From positions 62,001-126,000 of the forward strand of contig NC_019017.1 in assembly GCF_000296815.2 (NCBI RefSeq): a DNA stretch of 64,000 nucleotides. Reading direction: 5' to 3'. The position numbers and the translations under genes were made by a program. Shown in pieces: positions 27,487 through 35,981 of this stretch; the stretch's first letter is position 1, and each line of letters starts with the position of its first letter. This DNA is from Fibrisoma limi BUZ 3. GTDB lineage: Bacteria; Bacteroidota; Bacteroidia; Cytophagales; Spirosomataceae. The notes under the pieces are model-generated. The model saw nothing but the letters and a program-made list of their open reading frames with translations. It did not search any database and had not been told where the DNA came from.

Positions 27487-28233
27487 ATGCAAAAGCGCCG
27501 TCGAACGTATCCTCGCCAAGAATATCTGGAAAAGCGCGAAGAGTTACACCGGCTGGTTAACCAGCAACACCGGTTACAACTTACGCCTGAAGAACACAAC
27601 ATCAAGGGAGAGACCAACCAAGCACCCATCATCTATCTGGATGGGAAAGATGGAGCCAAATTTGACAAACTGAACCGGACACAGTTCGACTGCCGGGAAA
27701 TTAAACTAATTAATCCGACTCAACCCGCTATTTCCCTCAAGTTTAGTACGCGTCATAAATACCAGATTGACCGTAACCCCCAATCAAAAGTTATCCGTGA
27801 GCACCTGATTGAACTAATCTATGAACTTCAGGAAGCTCTGGAAAAAAATTCTGATGACGCACTGGCGCAGCAAAACTTAGCGCTTCTTATGAAGGTAAAC
27901 CGCAATCCCGGTTCCTACGAGTTGGCCATGAGTAACTATTTCCGGTATTACTACTACACCTATGTCAACTACCGTTACGCCGATGGTCAGGGTTATTCGA
28001 CCGGGAATACTCATCTGATTGCTTCATCGATAAAGGAAGACGATGAGCAGAATGAGCCAGAAGACCGTTTTCTCCGCTACAATGTAATTTTTGTGGATGT
28101 AGCCGGCATCAGTCGGCCCCGTCCAGCGAATGATCATGCCCGTACCGAAACGTATCTCAACGAGTTCGAGCACCGCTTTGACGTTGGCAAACGAGACCTG
28201 TTTATTAAAGTAAAGAAACGATTTCGGAAATAA
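27487..28233 (+). CDS. Unrecognised family protein A, flanked by palindromes (paralogue at 49.1 kb)
   Basis: This 248-aa protein has a basic N-terminus (MQKRRRTYPRQEYLEKREEL), a helical middle and an aromatic cluster SNYFRYYYYTYVNYRY (about residues 149-164). It then has YNVIFVDVAGISRPRP and ends VGKRDLFIKVKKRF. The 49113-49856 gene shares this order of blocks (KHKYHIDR, SNYEHYYKYWYCSYRY, LNVIFIDSKFITRPVP, YGKSSLYIR), so both belong to one family that I cannot name. Three copies of a TGTTTAC/GTAAACA palindrome flank this gene. A DNA- or RNA-binding role is plausible from the basic, aromatic composition, but this is inference. Confidence 0.6.
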   Translation: MQKRRRTYPRQEYLEKREELHRLVNQQHRLQLTPEEHNIKGETNQAPIIYLDGKDGAKFDKLNRTQFDCREIKLINPTQPAISLKFSTRHKYQIDRNPQSKVIREHLIELIYELQEALEKNSDDALAQQNLALLMKVNRNPGSYELAMSNYFRYYYYTYVNYRYADGQGYSTGNTHLIASSIKEDDEQNEPEDRFLRYNVIFVDVAGISRPRPANDHARTETYLNEFEHRFDVGKRDLFIKVKKRFRK

Positions 28234-28262
28234 ATGTTTACTTTAAATGTAAACATTTATTT
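28228..28262. terminator. Perfect 14-bp palindrome after gene A (operator-like site 3 or terminator)
   Basis: Arms AAATAAATGTTTAC (28228-28241) and GTAAACATTTATTT (28249-28262) are separated by 7 bases. It overlaps the stop codon. It extends the same AATGTTTAC-N7-GTAAACATT unit found upstream, so it is more likely a protein site than an ordinary terminator, although a hairpin role is possible. Confidence 0.55.
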
Positions 28263-28432
28263 CAATGACTTGTCCCAAGTGAAAATCGACGTTTTTCTGA
28301 ACTATGGCAGAGTAGGCGAGAAGGGGCTGGAAACGGCCTTTTTTGCGTTCAACAAACCTGTTCAGTTTAGTCGTTCAGCTTTTTCGATAGAGTTGAGGTT
28401 TAATTGAACGATCGAGATCAACTAAGCCACTC

Positions 28433-29065
28433 TTACATAAATGATCTTAACTTTTCGACTAATTGGTAAACGGTCGTACTTGACTCCTCTTCAGCTGGGT
28501 TTCGATAGCCAGATCCGTTATCGTATTGGTTATAAAGTCGTTTAGCGTTTTCTATGGCTAATGATTGCCGATCAAGTAAGACTCGAAACATTAGTCTAGC
28601 CGTATCCATATGCTTAGTATACGAAAATCCCAACAAGACTTTTAATCGATCTGAATACTGATTTCGGTGCATTGGTCCAGACACATAATCGAAATGTAAT
28701 AGAAACCAAACCTCAAATGCCTGATTACTATAGGCTACTTGGAAGCCCTTCGATTCAGCTAAGGCAATAGCCGCGTTAAATTGATCGCCAGGAGTGGCAT
28801 CCTTGTCAAACACCACCCAGCAATGGTCATATTCATTCCCTTTATCTAATTCTGCCTGCCGACGTTTGATGGCTGCTTTAACGACCGCCATCGCGTCACC
28901 TGAGGTGACTGGTAAGGCTCTTACGTGGGCTGTTGAAAGACGAAATGCATTGAAATAAGTCGGCTCTGTGTTCTCTCCTTCGCAGAGTATTAAGAATGAT
29001 TCGCGGAGGGATCGGAAAGCAGATCGTCGCCTAAATGGGCTTTCTTTTTGCGACGGTTTACTCAT
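28433..29065 (-). CDS. RloB-family protein (AbiLii-like, TOPRIM-type fold)
   Basis: This 210-aa protein fits RloB. An N-terminal segment ends in FLILCEGENTEPTYFNAF, with the acidic EGE metal site of a TOPRIM-like fold. WVVFDKDA supplies further acidic residues, and NQAFEVWFLLHFD is a conserved RloB block. It starts 8 bases inside the end of the ATPase gene, so the two are translationally coupled. RloA/RloB-type pairs (AbiL in lactococci) act in abortive infection; the RloB part is the presumed nuclease effector. Confidence 0.85.
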   Translation of the reverse strand: MSKPSQKESPFRRRSAFRSLRESFLILCEGENTEPTYFNAFRLSTAHVRALPVTSGDAMAVVKAAIKRRQAELDKGNEYDHCWVVFDKDATPGDQFNAAIALAESKGFQVAYSNQAFEVWFLLHFDYVSGPMHRNQYSDRLKVLLGFSYTKHMDTARLMFRVLLDRQSLAIENAKRLYNQYDNGSGYRNPAEEESSTTVYQLVEKLRSFM

Positions 29066-30452
29066 GCATTATGGCTTCATCGGCCGCTAATTTAGGTTCA
29101 AACAACGCGTCAAAGTTACCGAGGTAGGGAATGCCTCCATACTTCCCAGCAATATAATTTTTTTCTAACTGCTCATCGTTACGAACCGTTTTACCACTTG
29201 GTTTATAATCGGTAAGCGCGTAAAGTTGTGTAGCGCCTGTATTATCTTTTTCGGTAAACCAGATCTGATCTCGCCTGAACAGGCCAGCACTTAATAGATT
29301 GGTGTCATGCGTTGCAAATATGAATTGAGCATTTTTAGGATTCGTTACTGGACTGTTGAAAAGCTGCACAATTCGTTGCGTTAACAATGGGTGCAGTTTT
29401 GTGTCTAATTCATCCGCAATCAAGATGCCCCCATGGTCTAAATGCCAGAGGATAAGTCCAATAAGATTAAAAAATTTTTGTGTGCCCTGGGATTCGAACT
29501 TAGTAAAAGGCATAGATATTGACTTGAACTGGCTTGTGTCATTATCCCAGAATATGCGCGTTGATTTTATACCAACAGTTGCATTTGGTGCTACTCTGGT
29601 CTTCATCTTAAAAGAGCCTTGAAGAATCTCTTGTATTCCGGTTGGATTAGAAGGAACCCAATCTCCACCACCATACTTCGGTGTATTAACTACTGCTACC
29701 ACAGATCCATTCGACCCCTTACTTTCAGACCGAACTAGTTCAATATCTTCAATTCCCAAATCGGCATCCCGTAATAGATTTAATATACGTTGTTTGTTTT
29801 CAGGCTGCTCCAAATACTGTACTGTATAGTCCTGGAATTGATAATCCTCGGTTCCTTGAATACAGCGGACATCTGAAGCCCATTTCTGAACCGTTTGACA
29901 GGTTTCATCATTAAATAGCGCCCCAAGGTTTAGTAGGAGTGCTGTTTGCGATACCATTTTATTATTCTGAAGTTCCAGTAGTTTTCTATAAGGTCTGTTG
30001 ATACGTAGTTCATGACCCGATCGTTCAAAAACATAGGTCTCCTGCTTACGACGAATAAAGAGCCATTCAGCAACAACCGTTTGTTGCTGCACTTCAAATC
30101 CATAGCGGTACACTACCTGATCGATAATAAATACTGCTTCTACTAACGTTGGTTCACCAGGCGACTGCTGATCAAGGACGAACGGACTATAAGAACCTAC
30201 TGCCGAGCCAGTTGGAGGAGAAAGGGTAATGGTATCGATAAAAAATTCAATCGCCCTTAGTAAGTTACTTTTACCACTGGCATTGGCTCCATATACGACC
30301 GCTGAACGAAGAAGTCCCAGATCCTCTGAAGCGGTTATCAGATTTTCGGTTAATGATTTGTCCTGTTCTTTTAAACTGGAAACGGCAACGAGGCTAAAAA
30401 TCTGCTCGTCACGAATGGACATAAAGTTCTTTAGTCGTATTTGAGCAAGCAT
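29058..30452 (-). CDS. AAA15/RloA-like ATPase (AbiLi-like defence ATPase)
   Basis: This 464-aa protein is an SMC/ABC-type ATPase of the AAA15 group. It begins MLAQIRLKNFMSIRD, has Walker A GANASGKS (residues 55-62), a late Walker B LIADELDTKLHP, and FATHDTNLL (D/H-loop). Such ATPases pair with RloB or TOPRIM proteins in AbiL-like and PARIS-like defence modules, where they sense phage and release the nuclease. It sits 61 bases after the CBASS E2 gene; an 11-bp inverted repeat lies directly upstream of its start. Confidence 0.87.
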   Translation of the reverse strand: MLAQIRLKNFMSIRDEQIFSLVAVSSLKEQDKSLTENLITASEDLGLLRSAVVYGANASGKSNLLRAIEFFIDTITLSPPTGSAVGSYSPFVLDQQSPGEPTLVEAVFIIDQVVYRYGFEVQQQTVVAEWLFIRRKQETYVFERSGHELRINRPYRKLLELQNNKMVSQTALLLNLGALFNDETCQTVQKWASDVRCIQGTEDYQFQDYTVQYLEQPENKQRILNLLRDADLGIEDIELVRSESKGSNGSVVAVVNTPKYGGGDWVPSNPTGIQEILQGSFKMKTRVAPNATVGIKSTRIFWDNDTSQFKSISMPFTKFESQGTQKFFNLIGLILWHLDHGGILIADELDTKLHPLLTQRIVQLFNSPVTNPKNAQFIFATHDTNLLSAGLFRRDQIWFTEKDNTGATQLYALTDYKPSGKTVRNDEQLEKNYIAGKYGGIPYLGNFDALFEPKLAADEAIMHE

Positions 30453-30456
30453 AGAC

Positions 30457-30496
30457 CTATAATTACGGTAATTTCACAAACTAAACGTAATTATAG
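30457..30496. promoter_or_regulatory. Inverted repeat upstream of the RloA-like gene
   Basis: Perfect arms CTATAATTACG (30457-30467) and CGTAATTATAG (30486-30496), 18-base spacer. It starts 5 bases before the ATPase start codon on the - strand. An operator or attenuator giving the RloAB pair its own control is the likely reading. Confidence 0.5.
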
Positions 30497-30513
30497 TTGA
30501 ATTTAGTTCAAAA

Positions 30514-30918
30514 TCAATGAGTAGTGCCTCCTCCCATCCATTCGCCCGTAGCAAGCCAAATCTCGTAAAAAAAAAGCCACTCAGATGCCCAGGGCAATAC
30601 CGTGTGAGCTAGGATTTTACCGACATGCCACTCCTTCTGGTCTGGAAAGTATAAGCATAAATTATCTTCTGACCAGACGTGAGGTAGCTTTTTGTCAGGA
30701 GGGATAATTAATTGGGGAGACAGTATATGTACTTTAGGCCTATCAGAAAGTCGATATGTAAGCTTTACCCAATAGGACTGGCTGAGGGGGCTTGGTAATA
30801 AAGAGCCCCACCAACGCAGTTCACTTAACTCAATCAAATAGCGTGATTCTGGCATTACTTGCCGCAAGTGCTCAGCCTGAATCGCTAATGAAAGAGGTTT
30901 GGGTTTAGGAGCGGCCAT
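30514..30918 (-). CDS. E2-like ubiquitin-transfer protein of type II-short CBASS
   Basis: Starting at the ATG before AAPKPKPLS, the product has 134 aa. It has the prokaryotic E2-like pattern: a central beta region, His80, then DNLCLYFPDQKEW with candidate catalytic Cys88, and the conserved tail ILAHTVLPWASEWLFFYEIW ending LATGEW. In type II-short CBASS an E2-like protein without E1 or JAB partners modifies or primes the CD-NTase. It overlaps the CD-NTase gene by 14 bases, typical of these operons. No E1/Cap2 or JAB/Cap3 gene is present in the window. Confidence 0.8.
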   Translation of the reverse strand: MAAPKPKPLSLAIQAEHLRQVMPESRYLIELSELRWWGSLLPSPLSQSYWVKLTYRLSDRPKVHILSPQLIIPPDKKLPHVWSEDNLCLYFPDQKEWHVGKILAHTVLPWASEWLFFYEIWLATGEWMGGGTTH

Positions 30919-32086
30919 GAAATGTGTGATTAGGAACCTTAATACCGGAAGCGGTTGTGAGGATGCCAGTAGACTTCTGCATCCGTAATGAACCTTCTTC
31001 CCGTAACTGCCGGTATTGTTCGCCAAACTGATTGACAGCCCGGTTTACCATCGTTTCGCCAAAAATAGGCTTCATAGCGCTAGCTACTTCAAAAAGTCCT
31101 TGTCGTTTGACAATATTGCCAATGTCCAATCGGGCTTGGTTAACCCAGTTAAAAAATAACGTTGCTTTCCGGGGACTGTCCTTCCAGCGATCCGCGAAGT
31201 TTTCCAGTGGATTCACGGGGTTGCAGATCACCCATTGGCCATCTTTCCAGAGCACATACTGAGTCATGTTTTGGAGTATGTTTTGCAAAGCAGAATAAAC
31301 ATCCGGTTCTTCTCTATAGGAAAGGGCAGCTAATGTGGTTATAATGATCGATATCGGCTTATCTTCATCATCACCAAGGGTAAAATCCCGGTGTCGTTTC
31401 AGTAGTTGAATTGATCGCTGCAACGGGGTTTTCACTTCATACAAAGGCACATCTTTTGCCTCTAGTTGCAGTTGCTCAGCCAATAACTGGCGTCGCTGGC
31501 CTAAAATGATTTGCATTTGGCGTTCAAACCAGAGCGCATATCCTTCCGGGTTACTGCGTGGCCAGTCGATATCCGTTGACCATGTTTCTTTATCCGTAAT
31601 ACAAAGAGCATGTCTGGCAAATTCCAGCGGAACCTCCATATCGATTAACCACTGATACCGATCGGGTATGGACGGCAAAATATCCAGATGGAATCGGGTT
31701 GCTTCAGCATAATCCAGTCGCCAGCACCGGCGCTTCTCCTCCGCCAACATACGTGCATAGTTTGCGTCTTTTTTCAGCCAATCCCCGACCATTTTCTTTA
31801 GCTGGGGCTGAGTGGTTTGTTGACGAGTTAATTGTAGAAGACAAACCGTGTCAACATCAAACTCGTCCCTGTCAGTTATAGGTTTAATCACCGTCCCGTA
31901 CCTGAACGATCCTTGCGGAAAAATAGTGGGTTTAAAAGGAGCCAGTGGTGAATCCACTCGCTCTAAGTAGCTACCAACGGCTTTGTATCTTTCAACAGCC
32001 TGACGATACTGACTCGGTGTAATATCCAACACTTGAGCTAGTTGCTCTAAGATGCGGCTTGCTTCGGTTAATTGGGTTGTAACCAT
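30905..32086 (-). CDS. CD-NTase, CBASS cyclic-oligonucleotide synthase (type II-short module)
   Basis: This 393-aa nucleotidyltransferase has the Pol-beta-like active site: QGSFRYGT (Gly59-Ser60), DEFDVD (Asp77, Asp79) and FHLDILP (Asp135). This is the pattern of cGAS/DncV-like enzymes that make a cyclic oligonucleotide when phage infects. The product would activate the HNH-SAVED nuclease encoded just upstream in the same operon (22-base gap). The nucleotide product cannot be read from sequence; Cap5-linked enzymes make cyclic di- or trinucleotides. Confidence 0.9.
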   Translation of the reverse strand: MVTTQLTEASRILEQLAQVLDITPSQYRQAVERYKAVGSYLERVDSPLAPFKPTIFPQGSFRYGTVIKPITDRDEFDVDTVCLLQLTRQQTTQPQLKKMVGDWLKKDANYARMLAEEKRRCWRLDYAEATRFHLDILPSIPDRYQWLIDMEVPLEFARHALCITDKETWSTDIDWPRSNPEGYALWFERQMQIILGQRRQLLAEQLQLEAKDVPLYEVKTPLQRSIQLLKRHRDFTLGDDEDKPISIIITTLAALSYREEPDVYSALQNILQNMTQYVLWKDGQWVICNPVNPLENFADRWKDSPRKATLFFNWVNQARLDIGNIVKRQGLFEVASAMKPIFGETMVNRAVNQFGEQYRQLREEGSLRMQKSTGILTTASGIKVPNHTFHGRS

Positions 32087-32108
32087 ACTTTAAAGGTTAT
32101 TACGGGGG

Positions 32109-33242
32109 TTAATTGATTGTTAAAGCTTTTGAAAATCCATCGGTTTCTTTGTTGTTATCATAGACCACTAGGGGCACATCGACTTTTGGTAGTCGACTCC
32201 GGCCAAACTCAATTGCCAGCGAATTCGGCATTGCCGGAAAGACATGTAATGGCGTTGGTTGGCCGTATTTGAAATTAACTTCATCATATACAGATCGAGC
32301 TATCTGACGAAAGGCAGCCAACTGTGTTGGACTGCGAACAAAATGAAGATTAGGCGAATCGATAGTGATCGTCCAGATCGAACAATTAGCCCCTAGTGTT
32401 TTATAAATTCGATCATTATTAATCCGTGCGCTTAAGGATATATTGAGTGCAACAGTTGGCAGATCTTCTGCAGGAGGGATTACTCTATAGATTACAGTTT
32501 CCGTGGGTAATTGCCATTTCCAGGAAGGGGGCTGCCGGTGCCGTTGATATATATCCATCGCATGGGCATCGCCCAGTAGAGCGCCCAATTTGATTAACAA
32601 AGGTTGAGGAGCGAATGCGAAGATTGAAAAATGAGCCGTTGAGCCATCGCTACATAATGGCGCGACTTTTTCTTTGTATTGGTTTATCAAATTATGTTCT
32701 TCGATTTGCCAGTAAGCAGGATCGTGGTCTCGATTAACACTATTCCGATAAGCCAGGTCTATTGCACGTGAACTGGCAGGATAGTATGCCGGAGTAATTG
32801 TTTCACAGGCAATATCGTTACTTAGAGCTGGCGTCTGCGGGCCAACATTCGCTAAATACAATATGATTTGACTTTTCTTATTTTCCTGAATACCGGTTAG
32901 TCGGTCCATCCTGTCCTCATGAGCTAACTTCATCTCATAAAGCCTATTAGGCGGGTGACCAGCCACGTCTACCCTATCAATTAATCGATGATGGCGATCA
33001 CAGAGTAGCATTAAATTTTCATAATCTTGACACAGTTTGGGCGACAAAATATCATCGCCACGCGGGCCATCAGGCTCTGCGGCAATTATGTGAGCGATGT
33101 ACGCCTGATTATAGTTACGCCGGGTTAATATATCCTCCCATAAAACCTCATTACATCCTGTATAGGCACATCGCCCGGCTGACCGGGCCCAAAGCCTGGT
33201 TAGTACGGAATTAGGAATCTCTTTTCGATTTTTCGCTTTCAT
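32109..33242 (-). CDS. cap5: Cap5: HNH endonuclease fused to SAVED domain (CBASS effector)
   Basis: Starting at the ATG before KAKNRKEIP, the product has 377 aa (an upstream TTG would add 6). The N-terminal HNH nuclease has zinc cysteines Cys25, Cys30 and Cys81, the AHIIA histidine (His51) and NLMLLCDRHHRLID. Residues about 140-377 form a SAVED cyclic-nucleotide sensor (HFSIFAFAPQPLLIKLGALL; TPLHVFPAMPNSLAIEFGRS). On binding the signal, Cap5 degrades DNA and kills or arrests the infected cell. The gene starts 24 bases after the SAVED-metallopeptidase gene with no terminator between, so the two CBASS halves are probably cotranscribed. Confidence 0.92.
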   Translation of the reverse strand: MKAKNRKEIPNSVLTRLWARSAGRCAYTGCNEVLWEDILTRRNYNQAYIAHIIAAEPDGPRGDDILSPKLCQDYENLMLLCDRHHRLIDRVDVAGHPPNRLYEMKLAHEDRMDRLTGIQENKKSQIILYLANVGPQTPALSNDIACETITPAYYPASSRAIDLAYRNSVNRDHDPAYWQIEEHNLINQYKEKVAPLCSDGSTAHFSIFAFAPQPLLIKLGALLGDAHAMDIYQRHRQPPSWKWQLPTETVIYRVIPPAEDLPTVALNISLSARINNDRIYKTLGANCSIWTITIDSPNLHFVRSPTQLAAFRQIARSVYDEVNFKYGQPTPLHVFPAMPNSLAIEFGRSRLPKVDVPLVVYDNNKETDGFSKALTIN

Positions 33243-33266
33243 AGCAGTTGTGATGCGCAACTATTT

Positions 33267-35060
33267 TTAAATAGGTAAGGCCCCGCCTAATTGCTTGGCC
33301 GACTCAAAAACGCCTAGAAAAAAAATCTTGATGGCTTCATGCTGCCGCGTTCGGAAGGCGTCCATCAGTTTAGGAAGATTGGAATTTATTCCGTTGAGTA
33401 TGCGCAGAAACTTAGCGTTTTCCAGCACTAATCCCAGCGACAATTCAACTGTCTTGTCCAGTTCTGTCATAGACATATAGATACGCCCACCACCGACGGA
33501 GAGAGCCGGCCCAATCAATTCAATCGCGGGTGGCTCCGCCAGCGTCTTAAGAGCAATGGGTAAAGACCGACTCTGTTGCAATTGTACGTGGCGCCAGTAC
33601 CAGTTTAGCAAACGCCGGACGGAACGCACTTGCCAGCGATTAACTGTCTGACCGGGTACAAACGCCCAAGTGGACCGCAGGATAAGGTCTAGCTGACCGA
33701 CTAAGACCTCTCGTTCGTTACCAATCACGGCTTTTCGGTCCCGCTTGGCCATGTAGTCAAGTTGATGGAGCAAGGCGTACAGATCCGCCATGTAGTCGAG
33801 CCGCTCCAAGCAGTTAGCGAACCGGCCCACTCCCTCAGCGTTATACTTTGTCAGGGAATGATGGGCGTGTAAGTACTCATGGAATAAAAAGAGTCGGATG
33901 AGTTGGGCTAATTCGTCGTCATCCCGGCAAGCCTCCGAAAGACCGATTAACAATTCGTCGCTGAGCCGCCACCGGTTGCTATCATTCGTATGACCGTATT
34001 CGCCACCAACAAACGGCTCCGGGTCAACCGTATCATCCGGCTGCACAACGTCCCACAAAGGAGGGAGTTGGGCAAAGGGGGAAGCGGCCGTTAATTCATC
34101 CCGGTAACGCAAGAACGAAAACCATGACCCGGTTTGCCCCCGTGCTTCATCCCGCAATGTCTGAGCGTAATCAATCACGGATTGAAGAGCTTGCGGCCAG
34201 ATCCTCTCCCGAATGCCCTGGGCCCGTTCTTTTTGTTCAGCCGTTAACTGCCGTGCCGCTGACTCGGCCTCTTCAGCCGTTAATAAAATGGCGGGTTTAT
34301 AGGACCGCTCACCGGGTATACGTCGGTACCGATACGTTTGGACGGGAACGTTGTTGCGCAGTTGCAGTTCCTGCCCGATAACCAAACAAACCGGAGCCGG
34401 AGCTGACACAAACAAGTGAATTAAGTTGACGTTGGGGCGAAACCTGAGCAATTCGGCTAAGGCCTGGCGGAAGGTCTGCCGGATTTGCTGAACGTCAGCG
34501 GCAGAACGAACGGTTGAAGCAACGACGGGTGAACGCTCGTCCGGTAGGGTAACACGGATGTCCGCCAACCGATCTTTGCCGACGACTTCATCAACGTCTT
34601 CGTCGTTAATCGGGTAGGAAATCGCTACCCGGATGACGGCCGCTCCCCCTTGGGTAACTACCTCTTTGGGTAGGTTCGTTAATTCAACCGCCAACGAAGC
34701 TTCGGACTGCTGCCACCGCCAAGTGTTCAGGTCTCGGTGGTAATCATAAACGTCTACCATACGTTGATCGCTCACGTAAGCACCCAGGGCTAAAATGTGG
34801 GGCACTTCGGCAATGCCAAAATAAAGCAGCCGGGCAGCTTGCTTATCATCGGCCAGTCGCCGGATCTCTTTCGCGCTGTTGATGACATAACGCTCCGACT
34901 CATCCCATACCCCGCCATCAATCGGGTACTGCTGCATGTCGACCAGCACGTTGGAACGCGTTAGCCGTAACTCGTCAGTTGTAAGTACGGACAATATCTC
35001 ATCCTCACTGATGGCCCGCAGACCCGGTTGACGAATCAAGATCAGATTAGTTGCACTCAT
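33267..35060 (-). CDS. SAVED-HExxH metallopeptidase fusion, putative CBASS effector
   Basis: This 597-aa protein has a SAVED-like domain in the N-terminal half (RLLYFGIAEVPHILALGAYV about residues 76-95; NLIHLFVSAPAPVCLVIGQE about 212-231). A helical linker leads to a C-terminal zincin domain with HEYLH (residues 394-398, an HExxH zinc motif). Downstream, ERLDYMADLYAL resembles the ExxxD/AD segment supplying the third ligand in M48-type peptidases. Reading: cyclic-nucleotide binding triggers proteolysis. SAVED fusions to HNH, TIR, CHAT and Lon-type domains are known; I do not recall this peptidase combination as an established effector. It follows the TRIP13-like gene by 30 bases. Confidence 0.8.
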   Translation of the reverse strand: MSATNLILIRQPGLRAISEDEILSVLTTDELRLTRSNVLVDMQQYPIDGGVWDESERYVINSAKEIRRLADDKQAARLLYFGIAEVPHILALGAYVSDQRMVDVYDYHRDLNTWRWQQSEASLAVELTNLPKEVVTQGGAAVIRVAISYPINDEDVDEVVGKDRLADIRVTLPDERSPVVASTVRSAADVQQIRQTFRQALAELLRFRPNVNLIHLFVSAPAPVCLVIGQELQLRNNVPVQTYRYRRIPGERSYKPAILLTAEEAESAARQLTAEQKERAQGIRERIWPQALQSVIDYAQTLRDEARGQTGSWFSFLRYRDELTAASPFAQLPPLWDVVQPDDTVDPEPFVGGEYGHTNDSNRWRLSDELLIGLSEACRDDDELAQLIRLFLFHEYLHAHHSLTKYNAEGVGRFANCLERLDYMADLYALLHQLDYMAKRDRKAVIGNEREVLVGQLDLILRSTWAFVPGQTVNRWQVRSVRRLLNWYWRHVQLQQSRSLPIALKTLAEPPAIELIGPALSVGGGRIYMSMTELDKTVELSLGLVLENAKFLRILNGINSNLPKLMDAFRTRQHEAIKIFFLGVFESAKQLGGALPI

Positions 35061-35090
35061 ATAAAGGGCTTTAAGTAGAACGGCTTTGGG

Positions 35091-35981
35091 TTAGTGAATG
35101 GTTGCTTCTTCCAGCATTGGGGATGGCTCCATCGTCTCGAGTACCGTGCTATAAATGGGTACCGACAGGGGCTGCTCGTTTTGAATGGCTTCTAAAATGG
35201 CTTGCCGTAAGGCCCGCTGCAACAGATCCGAAAAACTGAAAGGCACTTTACGTTGCTGGGTCCGACGAATTAAATTCGTTAACTGTTCAGAATCGTGCTC
35301 AATATTGGCGAACAGGTATTCGAAGACCTGTTTCAGCCGCTCGCCCGTGGGACGCTCAAAATTGAGATGCAATGACGTTCGACGGCGGACGGCCGGATCA
35401 AGCACGTTGATACGATTGGTAATCAGCAAGACGACCAGTTTATGTTTCTCCCTCACCAACTGGTCAATTTCTTTGATCAGTACATTGAGGCCGGCCCGGT
35501 CCTCGTGATGCGCCTGGTTCTGCGCCCGGCTGGTGGCTAAATCATCGGCTTCATCGATGATCAGCAGACCGATGGCATCCTTGGGTACCTTTGCTTTGGC
35601 CGTCTTGAAAGCAGCCGATACCCGGCTGGATAATTCGCCAACCATTCCGTTGCCCCGGATATTAGACGGCGTTTCTAACGTAATCACCCGTTTGCCACCG
35701 AGTCGTTGAACTAAGGGGGTGCCGATTGCATTGGCCAAGGCGGTTTTGCCGCAGCCTACTTCGCCCGATAAGATGATTAGGGGGCTGCTCATTTGCACGT
35801 GCTCCAGAACCGTCAGACCCGACGGATGAAACTGCCGTTGCCAACGGGTAAGTCTATCCTGATCAAACAGCAGTTCCAGGTTCGTCAGCAAAGCTTGTTT
35901 CTGTTCTTCGATAGCAACGAGTCCGTCGAATGCTTTTTGAGCAGCCGTACTTGGATGTTGGGTTTGGATTAACTCTACCAT
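35091..35981 (-). CDS. cap6: TRIP13/Pch2-like AAA+ ATPase (CBASS Cap6)
   Basis: This 296-aa AAA+ protein has Walker A GEVGCGKT (residues 73-80), Walker B LLIIDEAD (139-146), the sensor LLITNR and an arginine-finger pair (Arg199-Arg200). A small ATPase directly after a bacterial HORMA gene is the mark of type III CBASS, where Cap6 strips HORMA from the CD-NTase to switch signalling off. It overlaps the HORMA gene by 7 bases. Assignment rests on fold plus context. Confidence 0.86.
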   Translation of the reverse strand: MVELIQTQHPSTAAQKAFDGLVAIEEQKQALLTNLELLFDQDRLTRWQRQFHPSGLTVLEHVQMSSPLIILSGEVGCGKTALANAIGTPLVQRLGGKRVITLETPSNIRGNGMVGELSSRVSAAFKTAKAKVPKDAIGLLIIDEADDLATSRAQNQAHHEDRAGLNVLIKEIDQLVREKHKLVVLLITNRINVLDPAVRRRTSLHLNFERPTGERLKQVFEYLFANIEHDSEQLTNLIRRTQQRKVPFSFSDLLQRALRQAILEAIQNEQPLSVPIYSTVLETMEPSPMLEEATIH

